NCBI GenBank assembly: GCA_041563315.1
Contig: JBFFNE010000019.1
Span: 1 to 42,605 of the forward strand
DNA length: 42,605 nt
Reading direction: 5' to 3'
From: JBFEYJ01 sp041563315
GTDB taxonomy: Bacteria > Pseudomonadota > Gammaproteobacteria > Thiohalomonadales > Thiohalomonadaceae
In this document: one piece after another, positions 23,337 through 31,086 of the stretch
How the letters are laid out: each line of letters opens with the position of its first letter
Position numbering within the stretch: the stretch's first letter is position 1
Notes under the pieces: generated by a model
What the model saw: only the letters and a program-made list of their open reading frames with translations
The model's database searches: none
Told to the model about the DNA's origin: nothing
Made by a program: the position numbers and the translations under genes

Positions 23337-25040
23337 GTGACTACACGTATTACAGTTGATCCCATCACCCGCATCGAGGGCCACCTGCGCATCGATGTCG
23401 AGGTCGACAACGGCAAGGTGAACAAGGCCTGGTCCTCCGGCCAGATGTGGCGCGGTATCGAAAAAATTCTGGTCGGCCGCGACCCGCGCGAGGCGTGGAC
23501 CTACACCCAGCGCTTCTGCGGCGTCTGCACCACGGTGCACGCCATCACTTCGGTGCGCGCGGTGGAGAACGCGCTTCAGCTGGAGGTGCCGCTCAACGCC
23601 CAGCTGATCCGCAACATCGTCCAGACCGCCCATGCCATTCAGGACCACATCGTCCACTTCTATCACCTCTCCGCGGTCGACTGGGTCGACGTGGTCTCGG
23701 CGCTGGACGCCGATCCGGTCGCCACCGCCAAGCTGGCCGAGACCCTCTCTGATTGGCCGCTCAACGGCCCGCACGAGATGAAGGCGGTGCAGGAGCGGCT
23801 CAAGACCTTCGTCGGCAGCGGCCAGCTCGGACCGTTTGCAAGTGGTTACTGGGGCCACCCGGCGATGAAGCTGCCGCCGGAGGTCAACCTGCTGGCGGTC
23901 GCCCACTACCTGCAGGCGCTCGATGTGCAGAACCACGCCAACAAGATCGTGGCGATCCTCGGCGGCAAGAGCCCGCACATCCAGAACGTTGCGGTGGGCG
24001 GTGTCAGTAACTCCATCGGTCACGATGCCCCCTCGGTGCTCAACATCGAGCGGCTGATGCTGATCAAGGGCTTCATCGACAAGCTCGACCAGTTCATCAA
24101 GTCGACCTACATGACCGACGTGCCCGCCATCGGCGCCTTCTACCTCGACTGGGCTGGCATTGGCGGCGGGGTCAACAACTACCTCACCGTGCCCGACTGT
24201 CCGCAGGACACCACCGGCAACAAGTTCGACCTGCCCGGTGGCTACATCGAGAACGGCGACCTCAAGTCGATCAAGCCGATCACCACCTTTAACGATGAAT
24301 ACTTCCGTAAAGGCGTGGCCGAGAGTTCCAAGCACGCCTGGTACCACGGCGATGAGCCGCTTCATCCCTGGGATGGCGAGACCGAACCGAACTACACCGA
24401 TTTTCAGGACGACGGCCAGTACTCCTGGGTCAAGGCGCCCACCTTCTACGGCAAGCGCGCCGAGGTCGGTCCGCTCGCCGATGTGCTGGTCGGCGTTGCC
24501 ACCGGCAACGAGCGTTACACCAAGTATCTCGACCAGGCGATGGGCACCATGAAGGCGGTATCGAAAAATCCCAACATTCCGCTCTCGGCCATTGAGTCGA
24601 CCATTGGCCGCCACGCGGCGCGCGCGGTGCGCTGTGCGGTGATGGTCGATACCCTGCACGACCAGTGGAACCGCCTGATGGAGAACATCGGCAGCGGTGA
24701 CCTCGATACCTTCAATGCCCCGGTCTTCCCCAAGGGCGAGATCAAGGGTGTTGGTTTCCACCAGGCGCCACGCGGCACCCTGTCGCACTGGGTAGTGATC
24801 GAGGATGCCAAGATCAAGAACTACCAGGCGGTGGTGCCCAGCACCTGGAACGCCGGGCCGCGCGACTCGGACGGTCAGGTCGGTCCCTACGAGGCCTCGC
24901 TGATGGACAACCCGGTAGCTGATCCGGAGAAGCCGCTGGAGGTGCTGCGCACGGTCCACTCCTTCGACCCCTGCATCGCCTGCGCCATCCACATGGTCGA
25001 CACCGAGCAGAAAGAGATCGTCAAGGTCAAGGCGCTTTAG
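23337..25040 (+). CDS. hybC: [NiFe]-hydrogenase large subunit, Hyb type
   Basis: Catalytic subunit holding the NiFe(CN)2CO centre, exported with HybO by the Tat pathway. It starts at GTG 23337 behind AAGGAGAA. Length (567 aa) equals E. coli HybC. Active-site cysteines are Cys61 and Cys64 (RFCGVCTTVHA) and Cys546 and Cys549 (DPCIACAIH). RIEGHLR lies near the N-terminus. A 15-residue extension follows His552 and would be cleaved by the HybD-type protease after nickel insertion. Long conserved runs such as GYWGHPAMKLPPEVNLLAVAHYLQAL-like segments point to the Hyb group (group 1c) rather than Hya/Hox. Confidence 0.97.
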   Translation: MTTRITVDPITRIEGHLRIDVEVDNGKVNKAWSSGQMWRGIEKILVGRDPREAWTYTQRFCGVCTTVHAITSVRAVENALQLEVPLNAQLIRNIVQTAHAIQDHIVHFYHLSAVDWVDVVSALDADPVATAKLAETLSDWPLNGPHEMKAVQERLKTFVGSGQLGPFASGYWGHPAMKLPPEVNLLAVAHYLQALDVQNHANKIVAILGGKSPHIQNVAVGGVSNSIGHDAPSVLNIERLMLIKGFIDKLDQFIKSTYMTDVPAIGAFYLDWAGIGGGVNNYLTVPDCPQDTTGNKFDLPGGYIENGDLKSIKPITTFNDEYFRKGVAESSKHAWYHGDEPLHPWDGETEPNYTDFQDDGQYSWVKAPTFYGKRAEVGPLADVLVGVATGNERYTKYLDQAMGTMKAVSKNPNIPLSAIESTIGRHAARAVRCAVMVDTLHDQWNRLMENIGSGDLDTFNAPVFPKGEIKGVGFHQAPRGTLSHWVVIEDAKIKNYQAVVPSTWNAGPRDSDGQVGPYEASLMDNPVADPEKPLEVLRTVHSFDPCIACAIHMVDTEQKEIVKVKAL

Positions 25041-25059
25041 CCGCCGGGAGGTTCGCAGC

Positions 25060-25638
25060 ATGAGTGATCAAGCGAAGCAAATACTGGTCATCGGCATGGG
25101 CAACGTGCTGATGCAGGACGAGGGGATCGGCGTCCGTGCCGTGGAGGAGCTGGAGAACCGATACCACATCCCCGAGGGGGTGACAGTGGTCGATGGTGGC
25201 ACCACCGGGATGGAGCTGTTTGAGCCGATCCGGAATTGCGACCAGCTGGTGGTGGCCGATGCGGTCAACACCGGAGCCCCTTACGGTAGTCTGGTGCGTA
25301 TCGCCAACGAGGCGATCCCCGCCTTCTTCCAGACCAAGCTCTCCAACCACCAGCTTGGGCTCTCCGACCTGCTGGCCCTGCTACAGTTGAAAGATGCGGT
25401 GCCGGAGCACGTGGCGATCATCGGCATGGTACCCCACTCACTGGAGAACAAGCTCGGCCTCACCGCCGAGGCTGAGGCGGGGCTCGATAATATGGTCGCG
25501 ATGCTGGTGCAGGAGCTGGCCGACCTTGGCGTCACCCTAGAGTTGCGCAGCGAGGCGCGGGTCGGCCACTGGCGCAGGGAGGCCGCCCTGGAGGTAAGTG
25601 GGGAGGCCGATGGTGAGGCACAGGCCGCATGTGCGTAG
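25060..25638 (+). CDS. hybD: HybD-type hydrogenase maturation endopeptidase
   Basis: Cytoplasmic protease that removes the C-terminal tail of HybC once nickel is in place. The 192-aa protein begins ILVIGMGNVLMQDEGIG. The three nickel-sensing ligands known in HybD (Glu, Asp, His) correspond to Glu21, Asp67 and His97. The C-terminus (about 165-192) extends beyond HybD (164 aa) and is not conserved. It overlaps the next gene by 10 nt. Confidence 0.93.
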   Translation: MSDQAKQILVIGMGNVLMQDEGIGVRAVEELENRYHIPEGVTVVDGGTTGMELFEPIRNCDQLVVADAVNTGAPYGSLVRIANEAIPAFFQTKLSNHQLGLSDLLALLQLKDAVPEHVAIIGMVPHSLENKLGLTAEAEAGLDNMVAMLVQELADLGVTLELRSEARVGHWRREAALEVSGEADGEAQAACA

Positions 25639-25916
25639 GGGTGCCGGTGCTGGTGATCGAGTCGGGTGAGTTTATCGCCCGTTGTCGTGGCCGAAACGGT
25701 GAGGAGCAGGTCAACATGATGCTGATCGGCAGCCAGCCGGTCGGCACCTGGGTACTCAACTTTCTCGGTTCGGCCCGCGAGGTGATCACGGCCGAGGATG
25801 CCGTGAACATCAACAAGGCCCTCGACGGCCTGGCCGAGATCATGGGCGGGGCGGAGTCGATCGATGTCGATCATTACTTCCCCGGTCTCTCTACCACCAC
25901 GGAGTCCAACGGATGA
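25629..25916 (+). CDS. hupF: HypC/HupF-family hydrogenase assembly chaperone
   Basis: Small OB-fold chaperone of the HypC/HybG/HupF family. It keeps the essential N-terminal Cys2 (MCVGVPV), which carries the Fe(CN)2CO unit or contacts the large subunit. At 95 aa it is longer than HypC/HybG (about 80), with the extra C-terminal segment ending VDHYFPGL that marks HupF-like proteins. In Rhizobium, HupF protects the enzyme under oxygen. A second family member, hypC, is at 31961. It overlaps hybD (10 nt) and hybE (4 nt). Confidence 0.88.
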   Translation: MCVGVPVLVIESGEFIARCRGRNGEEQVNMMLIGSQPVGTWVLNFLGSAREVITAEDAVNINKALDGLAEIMGGAESIDVDHYFPGLSTTTESNG

Positions 25917-26536
25917 ACAGTCCACAGGCGGTAGCCGAGCAGTTGCAACAGGCCTTCGAGGATATCGAGCGCGAGCAGATGGCCGGTATCCCGATCCTCA
26001 ACCCGATGATTCGAGTCGAGACCCTTGGCTTCCAGGAGTATCAGGGGCGCCTTATCGGGGTGGTACTTACCCCCTGGATGATGAACCTCTTGATGCTGCC
26101 CAATGCAGGCGATGAGTGGGAGAGGCTGGAGCTCGGCAGCAAGCAGCCGCACGACTTCCCCTCCGCCAGCTATACCTTCATGGTCAATGAGTTCGAGCCC
26201 CTCGGGCGCTGCCTCACCCATTCGCTCTACTCGCCGATGAACGAGTTCGCCAACCAGGACCACGCCCTCGCCGCGGCGCAGGCCTTTCTCGATACCCTGA
26301 TGGTCGAGCGCGACCCCAACGCACCGCCACCGGTGGACGAGGCGCTACTGGGGCGCATCATGCGTGGCGAGGAGACCCCCGAGGTCAATCTCGACGACTT
26401 CGCTACGATTGAGCCGATGCAATCGGGAGAAAAAAAATGCGCCCTCAGGGAGGCTAATGAGGTGACACAGGTATCGATGGATAAACCGCTCTCACGTCGC
26501 GACCTGTTGCGTGGCTCCTTCCTGCGGGGCAGCTGA
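25913..26536 (+). CDS. hybE: HybE/HupJ-family hydrogenase assembly chaperone with Tat-like C-terminal tail
   Basis: Cytoplasmic chaperone implicated in handling the hydrogenase subunits before Tat export. Residues 1-150 match HybE/HupJ: GIPILNPMIRVETLGFQEYQGRLIGVVLTPWMMNLLMLP and SYTFMVNEFEPLGRCLTHSLYSPMNEF-like segments. At 207 aa it is longer than E. coli HybE (162). The extra tail ends MDKPLSRRDLLRGSFLRGS: a twin-arginine-like motif at the wrong end of the protein. An internal ATG at 26476 could also start this 19-residue peptide separately. Overlaps hupF by 4 nt and is followed at once by the nickel transporter gene. Confidence 0.88.
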   Translation: MNSPQAVAEQLQQAFEDIEREQMAGIPILNPMIRVETLGFQEYQGRLIGVVLTPWMMNLLMLPNAGDEWERLELGSKQPHDFPSASYTFMVNEFEPLGRCLTHSLYSPMNEFANQDHALAAAQAFLDTLMVERDPNAPPPVDEALLGRIMRGEETPEVNLDDFATIEPMQSGEKKCALREANEVTQVSMDKPLSRRDLLRGSFLRGS

Positions 26537-26537
26537 G

Positions 26538-27260
26538 ATGGTCGCCACCGGCAGTATGCTTCTGGTCGGCCTCTTTATCGGCATGCGCCACGCGCTTGAG
26601 GCGGACCACGTTGCCGCCGTCGCCTCGCTGGTCAGCCGCAAACAGTCGCTCGCCCACACCCTGCGACAGGGCAGTGCCTGGGGGCTGGGCCACACCATCA
26701 CCCTGCTGCTCTTCGGTTCCATCGTCATCTTCATGGACACGGTGATGCCGGCGACTTTGGCCAAGGGGCTGGAGGCGGCGGTCGGGGTGATGTTGCTGCT
26801 GCTCGGTGGTGACGTGCTGCGCCGCCTGGTGCAGGACAAGGTTCACTTTCATGCCCATCGCCACGCGGCGGATCACGTCCACTTCCATGCCCACTCCCAT
26901 GCCGGGGAGTCACTGCGCGAACACAGCGAATCGTCCCACGACCATGAACACCCCAGCGGCTTTCCCATGCGGGCCCTGCTGGTTGGCCTGATGCACGGTA
27001 TGGCCGGTTCCGCTGCGGTGATCCTGTTGGCGCTGGAGACGGTGGAGTCGCCGCTGCAGGGGGTGATCTATATCCTCGTCTTCGGCCTTGGCTCCATGCT
27101 CGGCATGGCGCTGCTCTCCGTGGCCATATCCATCCCTATGAACCTCTCGGCCAACCGCCTTATTCGGGCCCGCAACAGCTTCCAGTTTCTTATTGGGGTG
27201 ACGACGGTGGGGATGGGGGTGTTTGTGTTGGTGGAAAATGGAATGATCTTTATCGCATGA
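26538..27260 (+). CDS. NiCoT-type nickel/cobalt transporter
   Basis: Membrane permease likely supplying Ni2+ for hydrogenase. I start at ATG 26538 (MVATGSMLLVGLFIGMRHALEADHV), 2 nt after the hybE stop; an in-frame GTG at 26511 inside hybE would add nine residues. The HX4DH nickel motif (HALEADH) is present in the first part. A His-rich cytoplasmic loop (VHFHAHRHAADHVHFHAHSH, about 99-118) separates two blocks of helices. The second block has a LMHGMAGSAAV motif. 240 aa with about six helices is nearer to the UreH/short NiCoT branch than to HoxN. Last gene of the hyb operon. Confidence 0.85.
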   Translation: MVATGSMLLVGLFIGMRHALEADHVAAVASLVSRKQSLAHTLRQGSAWGLGHTITLLLFGSIVIFMDTVMPATLAKGLEAAVGVMLLLLGGDVLRRLVQDKVHFHAHRHAADHVHFHAHSHAGESLREHSESSHDHEHPSGFPMRALLVGLMHGMAGSAAVILLALETVESPLQGVIYILVFGLGSMLGMALLSVAISIPMNLSANRLIRARNSFQFLIGVTTVGMGVFVLVENGMIFIA

Positions 27261-27323
27261 TTGTGCGACCGTAGCAGCGCTTATCCAAGTCGGCCGTCGC
27301 TGAAAATCCTTCCATCACCTGCT

Positions 27324-27348
27324 CAACCTAATTGACTGCAATAGGTTG
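27324..27348. terminator. Hairpin between converging nickel-transporter and XRE genes
   Basis: CAACCTA-attgactgcaa-TAGGTTG forms a 7-bp stem with an 11-nt loop in the 112-nt gap between the two convergent genes. There is no strong U tract on either side, so termination here is only suggested by position. Confidence 0.35.
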
Positions 27349-27372
27349 GGATTGTGTTATTGGCAAAGAGTC

Positions 27373-27561
27373 TCACGGCGTGAAAATATCCTCAATCCTG
27401 ACCTTGAGAAAGTGGGCAATCCTGAATGCCAGGGGCAGGCTTGGGTCGTACTTTCCGTTTTCGATAGAGATAATGCTTTGACGGCTTACCGCCAACGCTT
27501 CGGCTAGCTGCTGCTGAGTCAATCCGCGTTGTTGTCTGAGCATTTTTAATGTGTTGTTCAT
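27373..27561 (-). CDS. XRE-family transcriptional regulator
   Basis: A 62-aa protein that is essentially one helix-turn-helix domain (GLTQQQLAEALAVSRQSIISIENGKYDPSLPLAFRIA), of the short YozG-like type often encoded beside a small membrane protein. Last gene of a three-gene minus-strand operon; 4 nt after the SDR stop. It is the likely repressor acting at the two palindromes at 29065 and 29106. Confidence 0.9.
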   Translation of the reverse strand: MNNTLKMLRQQRGLTQQQLAEALAVSRQSIISIENGKYDPSLPLAFRIAHFLKVRIEDIFTP

Positions 27562-27565
27562 GGCT

Positions 27566-28633
27566 TTACCTGCTCGCCTCAGTGGTGTCCAGTAGTCCGT
27601 CGGTCACAATCTGGCGGCAGTGGTCTTTGAGGGTGTCGGCGGTGGCGTGATAACGCAAGCCCAATTCATCTTTGCTCCTCTGGTTGTTGAAGTCGATGGG
27701 ATAATTGACATTGCGCGCAACATATTTCCTTTGCATGCCGACCCATGGCGCGATGAGCCACATGAGCGCCTTTGGTACTTCCGTTCGCGGCAGCTTGTCG
27801 GGAATATTCAACTCGCCATGACGAATGCGTCTGGCGATCTCCAGCATCCGCAAGCTTTCGGCAACGACGATGTAGCGCTTGCTGGCCTCGGGCAGCAGTG
27901 CGGCCTTGACGTGTGCCGCGGCCACGTCACGCACATCAACCAGCCCCAGCCACAATTTTGGTACACCCGTGCGAAACGACCCGTTCAGGAACTGAATCAT
28001 CATACTCACACTGGTGGCATCCACGCGCCTGGATAACGAAGGGCCGAATATGGCACCCGGATGGATGGTTACCTGGTCCCAGCGATCCTGCTGTGCACTT
28101 ACCTCCCATGCCGCCTGCTCGGAGATGGTCTTGGAATAGGCGTAGGTGTTGTGATGGGGATCTTTGTTGGCATTGATGTCGCTTTCCTGAACAATGTGCC
28201 TGGCAGTAGCAGCAACATCGCAAGCATCGTTGTAGAGTGCGACCACGCTACTGGTCAGTACCACCCGTCGCACGCTGCCGGTTCTGTTGACGCTATCCAG
28301 AACATTCAATGTACCGTTGCGGGCGGGATTGATCAGTTGGCGCTGCGGTTCTTTCGGCTTGTCGAGAAAATAGGGTGAAGCGGTATGGATAACCACAGAA
28401 CAACCGGCCATTGCCGTGTCGAAACTTCCACTCGCCATAAGATCCGCCTCGAACAGTTCCAGCCTGCCCGGGTGGCGTGTCGCCAGATCCCGAAGGTGTT
28501 GTGTTTTACCTCTGTCCTGAAGGTGGCGCACGGTGCCGTGTACCCGGTAACCCTTGTCCAACAGCTGCGCTACAACCCATGAGGCCATATAACCGGCGGC
28601 GCCGGTAACCAGTATGGTTTTGTTGTCGGTCAT
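27566..28633 (-). CDS. NAD(P)-dependent extended short-chain dehydrogenase/epimerase
   Basis: A 355-aa extended SDR, dihydroflavonol-reductase/epimerase-like. The Rossmann motif GAAGYMASWV is at about 11-20 and TVRHLQD follows the second strand, suggesting NADP preference. The catalytic YxxxK is present in YAYSKT. The substrate is unknown. It sits between the membrane protein and the XRE regulator, unrelated to hydrogen metabolism, so it looks like a passenger module within the hydrogenase island. Confidence 0.85.
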   Translation of the reverse strand: MTDNKTILVTGAAGYMASWVVAQLLDKGYRVHGTVRHLQDRGKTQHLRDLATRHPGRLELFEADLMASGSFDTAMAGCSVVIHTASPYFLDKPKEPQRQLINPARNGTLNVLDSVNRTGSVRRVVLTSSVVALYNDACDVAATARHIVQESDINANKDPHHNTYAYSKTISEQAAWEVSAQQDRWDQVTIHPGAIFGPSLSRRVDATSVSMMIQFLNGSFRTGVPKLWLGLVDVRDVAAAHVKAALLPEASKRYIVVAESLRMLEIARRIRHGELNIPDKLPRTEVPKALMWLIAPWVGMQRKYVARNVNYPIDFNNQRSKDELGLRYHATADTLKDHCRQIVTDGLLDTTEASR

Positions 28634-28642
28634 GGTGAGCTC

Positions 28643-29047
28643 CTATCTGAAGCGCCGGTCAGCCAGCATGAGATTGACGCCCCACACAGCGGCAACGAGG
28701 CCAAGAGTCCAGAATTGATTGAACAGGGGAATGAGGTGATTCGCCTGCAAAATACCCACCAGGCACGACACTGAGGTAAGGAAAGACAAACTGGCCATGC
28801 TTGCTCTCTTGTGTAACAGCTTATGGAGTTCATCCATCCGTTGATAAACCCGCCGCATAATGGGAGCCAGTGCTACGGCAACTAGCAGCAGTAAACCCAC
28901 TCCCCACTGTTGTTTGGCAGGTGAGGCGCCTGAAATCGGTAGCCAATAAGCCGCGAATACGACCATGGCCAATACAGCCAACCCGGTGAGAACCTTGAGA
29001 AGGTAGAGCGGTTGCGGGTAGGCGAGTAGCGATTGATGATTGTCCAT
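28643..29047 (-). CDS. Small four-helix membrane protein of unknown function
   Basis: A 134-aa hydrophobic protein with four predicted membrane helices and a basic/amphipathic loop MRRVYQRMDELHKLLHKRAS in the middle. Its pattern (two helices, DE-x-H/Q-rich loop, two helices) resembles membrane proteins commonly encoded next to short XRE regulators, but I do not recognise a named family with certainty. First gene of the operon and directly downstream of the promoter at 29083-29110. Confidence 0.75.
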   Translation of the reverse strand: MDNHQSLLAYPQPLYLLKVLTGLAVLAMVVFAAYWLPISGASPAKQQWGVGLLLLVAVALAPIMRRVYQRMDELHKLLHKRASMASLSFLTSVSCLVGILQANHLIPLFNQFWTLGLVAAVWGVNLMLADRRFR

Positions 29048-29064
29048 GAGATGACTCCATTGAT

Positions 29065-29080
29065 GTAAAGTTTGCTTTAC
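29065..29080. promoter_or_regulatory. Operator-like palindrome 1
   Basis: GTAAAGTTTGCTTTAC: perfect 6-bp arms GTAAAG/CTTTAC with a 4-bp centre. It lies just downstream of the -10 box of the minus-strand promoter, over the expected start point. It matches the second palindrome at 29106. Confidence 0.65.
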
Positions 29081-29082
29081 GT

Positions 29083-29110
29083 ATTATGGCGGCATGAAAT
29101 CCCATGTCAA
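29083..29110 (-). promoter_or_regulatory. Sigma-70 promoter of the membrane protein-SDR-XRE operon
   Basis: On the minus strand a perfect TTGACA (29110-29105) is followed after 16 bp by CATAAT (29088-29083), one mismatch from consensus. The first ATG (29047) is about 36 nt past the -10. Confidence 0.7.
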
Positions 29111-29121
29111 GCATGCTTTAC
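29106..29121. promoter_or_regulatory. Operator-like palindrome 2, overlapping the -35 box
   Basis: GTCAAGCATGCTTTAC shares the GTAAAG-N4-CTTTAC plan with palindrome 1 (one arm mismatch, needed to make the TTGACA box). Symmetry extends outward to ATGT...ACAT. Centre-to-centre distance to palindrome 1 is 41 bp, about four helical turns. Confidence 0.6.
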
Positions 29122-29517
29122 ATAGTGTCGATGGGTAATTGGGGAAAGCGCCAGAGAATCAGTCGAAGCTGGAGAGACTGTCGGCCAAGGATGGTGATGC
29201 ACTCATTACTATTGTAACCATCAATGTTAATGAGTGGTGAGCCCTGTGGTTCATTTCCTATTCCTTTCTGAGTCAAACGCCTCAAGTCAGCCGATCGAAA
29301 CGCGCTTAGCGGTTTTTGAGTCAGTTGGGGCGTCTTGGGATAAATAGCGGAGACTGATTATGGCTAACCAACCCCGTCGCGTTGGCAGTGTTGTAAAGAT
29401 GCTTTCCATAATTCGCTATTAATGGCAGCAGCCTAACCACTGTATCCATTTCTATTTCAGTGGCAATACCCTCTCAATCCCAAGATGCCGGCATAGATTT
29501 AACCATGGTTAACTCTT
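29122..29517. other. Non-coding stretch upstream of the hupK operon
   Basis: No recognisable gene. One 20-codon frame (29360-29422, starting MANQPRRVG) has a GGAG at a fair distance but no similarity I know. TTAACCATGGTTAA (29499-29512) is a perfect 14-bp palindrome ending 5 bp before the sigma-54 promoter. I found no TTG-N5-CAA motif of the Rhodobacter HupR type here. Confidence 0.5.
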
Positions 29518-29533
29518 TGGCACATCGATTGCA
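29518..29533 (+). promoter_or_regulatory. Perfect sigma-54 promoter of the hupK-hyp-hup operon
   Basis: TGGCACATCGATTGCA equals the consensus TGGCAC-N5-TTGCA at every defined base, with GG (29519-29520) and GC (29531-29532) 10 bases apart. The expected start near 29544 gives a leader of about 70 nt to hupK. Confidence 0.85.
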
Positions 29534-29611
29534 GCTATTGCATGGTGATAATCCATAATTTCTATTTACTGGTTATTTCCTTATCGGTTTGGGTATGCTG
29601 GATGGCATGTA

Positions 29612-30745
29612 ATGGGGATTGAGGGGGCACTGATGATTGGTCTGGCCCCCCCTACAGGAAGGGCTAGGCGAGTGGTTATCGCCTCGACCCGGCCAGTGCA
29701 TGCCTCGCGGCTGTTTCGCGGCAAAGGTGTTGCTGAGACGCTGAAGCTGGTACCGATGCTCTTTTCCATCTGTGGCACCGCCCAGGCATGTGCCGCGGTG
29801 CGGGCTTGCGAGCAGGCGATAGGCATGGCCCCTGTGCAGGGAACCGAGCGGGTTCGCGGGGGGCTGGTGCGGCTGGAGAGTGTCCGCGAGCATCTGTGGC
29901 GCATCCTGCTCGACTGGCCTGCCTTTCTCGGTGAGAGTCCGCAGCAGGGGGGGGTGGCGGAGGTGGTGGCACTGCAGCGCGAGATCCGTCAGGCCCTCTG
30001 CGGCGATGGCGATCCCTTCCAGAGCGGAGCGGTTTTCGGTAACGATAGCGAACTTCTGGACGAACATGCGCAGCGGCTGGCCGCGCTTCCGGGGAAGGCT
30101 GTCTTTGCCATCCCCGCCGGGGAGTGGCTGGATATTGACAGCGAGGCGGGGCTGGCGGCGTGGGCCGCCGCCGGAAAGACCGTAGCAGCGAGGTTAGTCG
30201 CCCAGGTGATGAATCAAGGTTGGAACGGGTTTGGCCGCAGTGAGGTGGGGGCGTTGCCTCCACTGGAGAGCGGACCGTTGCACCGGGCGATGCTGGCGGA
30301 CTCCTTCGTCGAGCAGCCACAGTGGGAGGGGAGCTGTTACGAGACGACCTGCCTCACCCGTAGCGATAGTGCCCTGTTGCAGTCATTGCGCGGGTGCTAT
30401 GGCAACGGCCTGCTGGTGAGGCTGGTGGCGCGCTTGACCGAGCTGGGGCAGCTCTCTACAGGGCTGCTGTCGGAAGAGAGGGATTTTGAATCTGCTCCGG
30501 CTGAGGCGGGTGCAGGCATCGGTCGGGCGACGGCGGCGCGGGGCGAGCTGCTGCACCGGGCAACGGTTAAAGGCGATACGATTGTCGATTACCGCATCGT
30601 CGCCCCGACCGAGTGGAATTTTCACCCGCAGGGGGTGGTGGCGGCGAGTCTCGCCACCCTGCAGGGGGATGATATCGAGCCGCAGGCGCGGCTGTTGATC
30701 AACGCTATCGACCCCTGTGTCGCCTACGAGTTGAGGATCGGCTGA
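29612..30745 (+). CDS. hupK: HupK/HoxV-family hydrogenase assembly scaffold
   Basis: Maturation protein descended from the large subunit, thought to act as scaffold for the Fe(CN)2CO unit during assembly. The 377-aa protein mimics large-subunit ends: an N-terminal IEGALMIGL, SICGTAQACAA (Cys54; the second cysteine of CxxC is absent) and a C-terminal VAPTEWNFHPQG plus DPCVAYEL (Cys369; the second Cys and the His are absent). These losses rule out a catalytic centre. ATG 29612 keeps the IEG motif; ATG 29633 has a better ribosome site (GAGGGGG) but would remove it. TGATG overlap with hypA. Confidence 0.85.
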   Translation: MGIEGALMIGLAPPTGRARRVVIASTRPVHASRLFRGKGVAETLKLVPMLFSICGTAQACAAVRACEQAIGMAPVQGTERVRGGLVRLESVREHLWRILLDWPAFLGESPQQGGVAEVVALQREIRQALCGDGDPFQSGAVFGNDSELLDEHAQRLAALPGKAVFAIPAGEWLDIDSEAGLAAWAAAGKTVAARLVAQVMNQGWNGFGRSEVGALPPLESGPLHRAMLADSFVEQPQWEGSCYETTCLTRSDSALLQSLRGCYGNGLLVRLVARLTELGQLSTGLLSEERDFESAPAEAGAGIGRATAARGELLHRATVKGDTIVDYRIVAPTEWNFHPQGVVAASLATLQGDDIEPQARLLINAIDPCVAYELRIG

Positions 30746-31086
30746 TGCATGAGATGTCGCTGTGTGAAGGGGTGATGCAGGTGATCGAAGATCACGCCGC
30801 GCAGCAGGGTTTTTCCAAGGTAGAGGTGGTGCGGCTGGAGATCGGTGACCTCGCCGGGGTGGAGCTGGAGTCGATGCGCTTCTGCTTCGATGCCATCACC
30901 CGCGATGGCATCGCAGATGGGGCGCGGCTGGAGATCATCGAAGTGCCGGGGCAGGCGTGGTGTCTTCCCTGCGGCAAGAGCGTAACGGTAAAACAACGGT
31001 TCGACGCCTGCCCCGTGTGCGGCAGCTATCAGCTGCAGGTGACGGGCGGCGACGAGCTAAGAATAAAAGACCTGGAGGTGGTGTGA
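30745..31086 (+). CDS. hypA: Hydrogenase nickel metallochaperone HypA
   Basis: Delivers Ni2+ to the large subunit precursor together with HypB. The 113-aa protein starts MHEMSLCEG; His2 is the nickel ligand. The zinc site is two CxxC pairs (Cys73/76 and Cys89/92). Coupled upstream to hupK and downstream to hypB by TGATG overlaps. Confidence 0.97.
   Translation: MHEMSLCEGVMQVIEDHAAQQGFSKVEVVRLEIGDLAGVELESMRFCFDAITRDGIADGARLEIIEVPGQAWCLPCGKSVTVKQRFDACPVCGSYQLQVTGGDELRIKDLEVV

Noticed and set aside
23304..25061. 585-codon minus-strand open frame spanning hybC
   Set aside because: Mirrors the hybC gene almost end to end; the hybC product has every catalytic motif, the antisense product none.
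29360..29422. 20-codon frame MANQPRRVG... with a GGAG upstream
   Set aside because: Too short, no similarity recognised, and it lies in the upstream region of the hupK promoter; recorded only as part of the spacer description.
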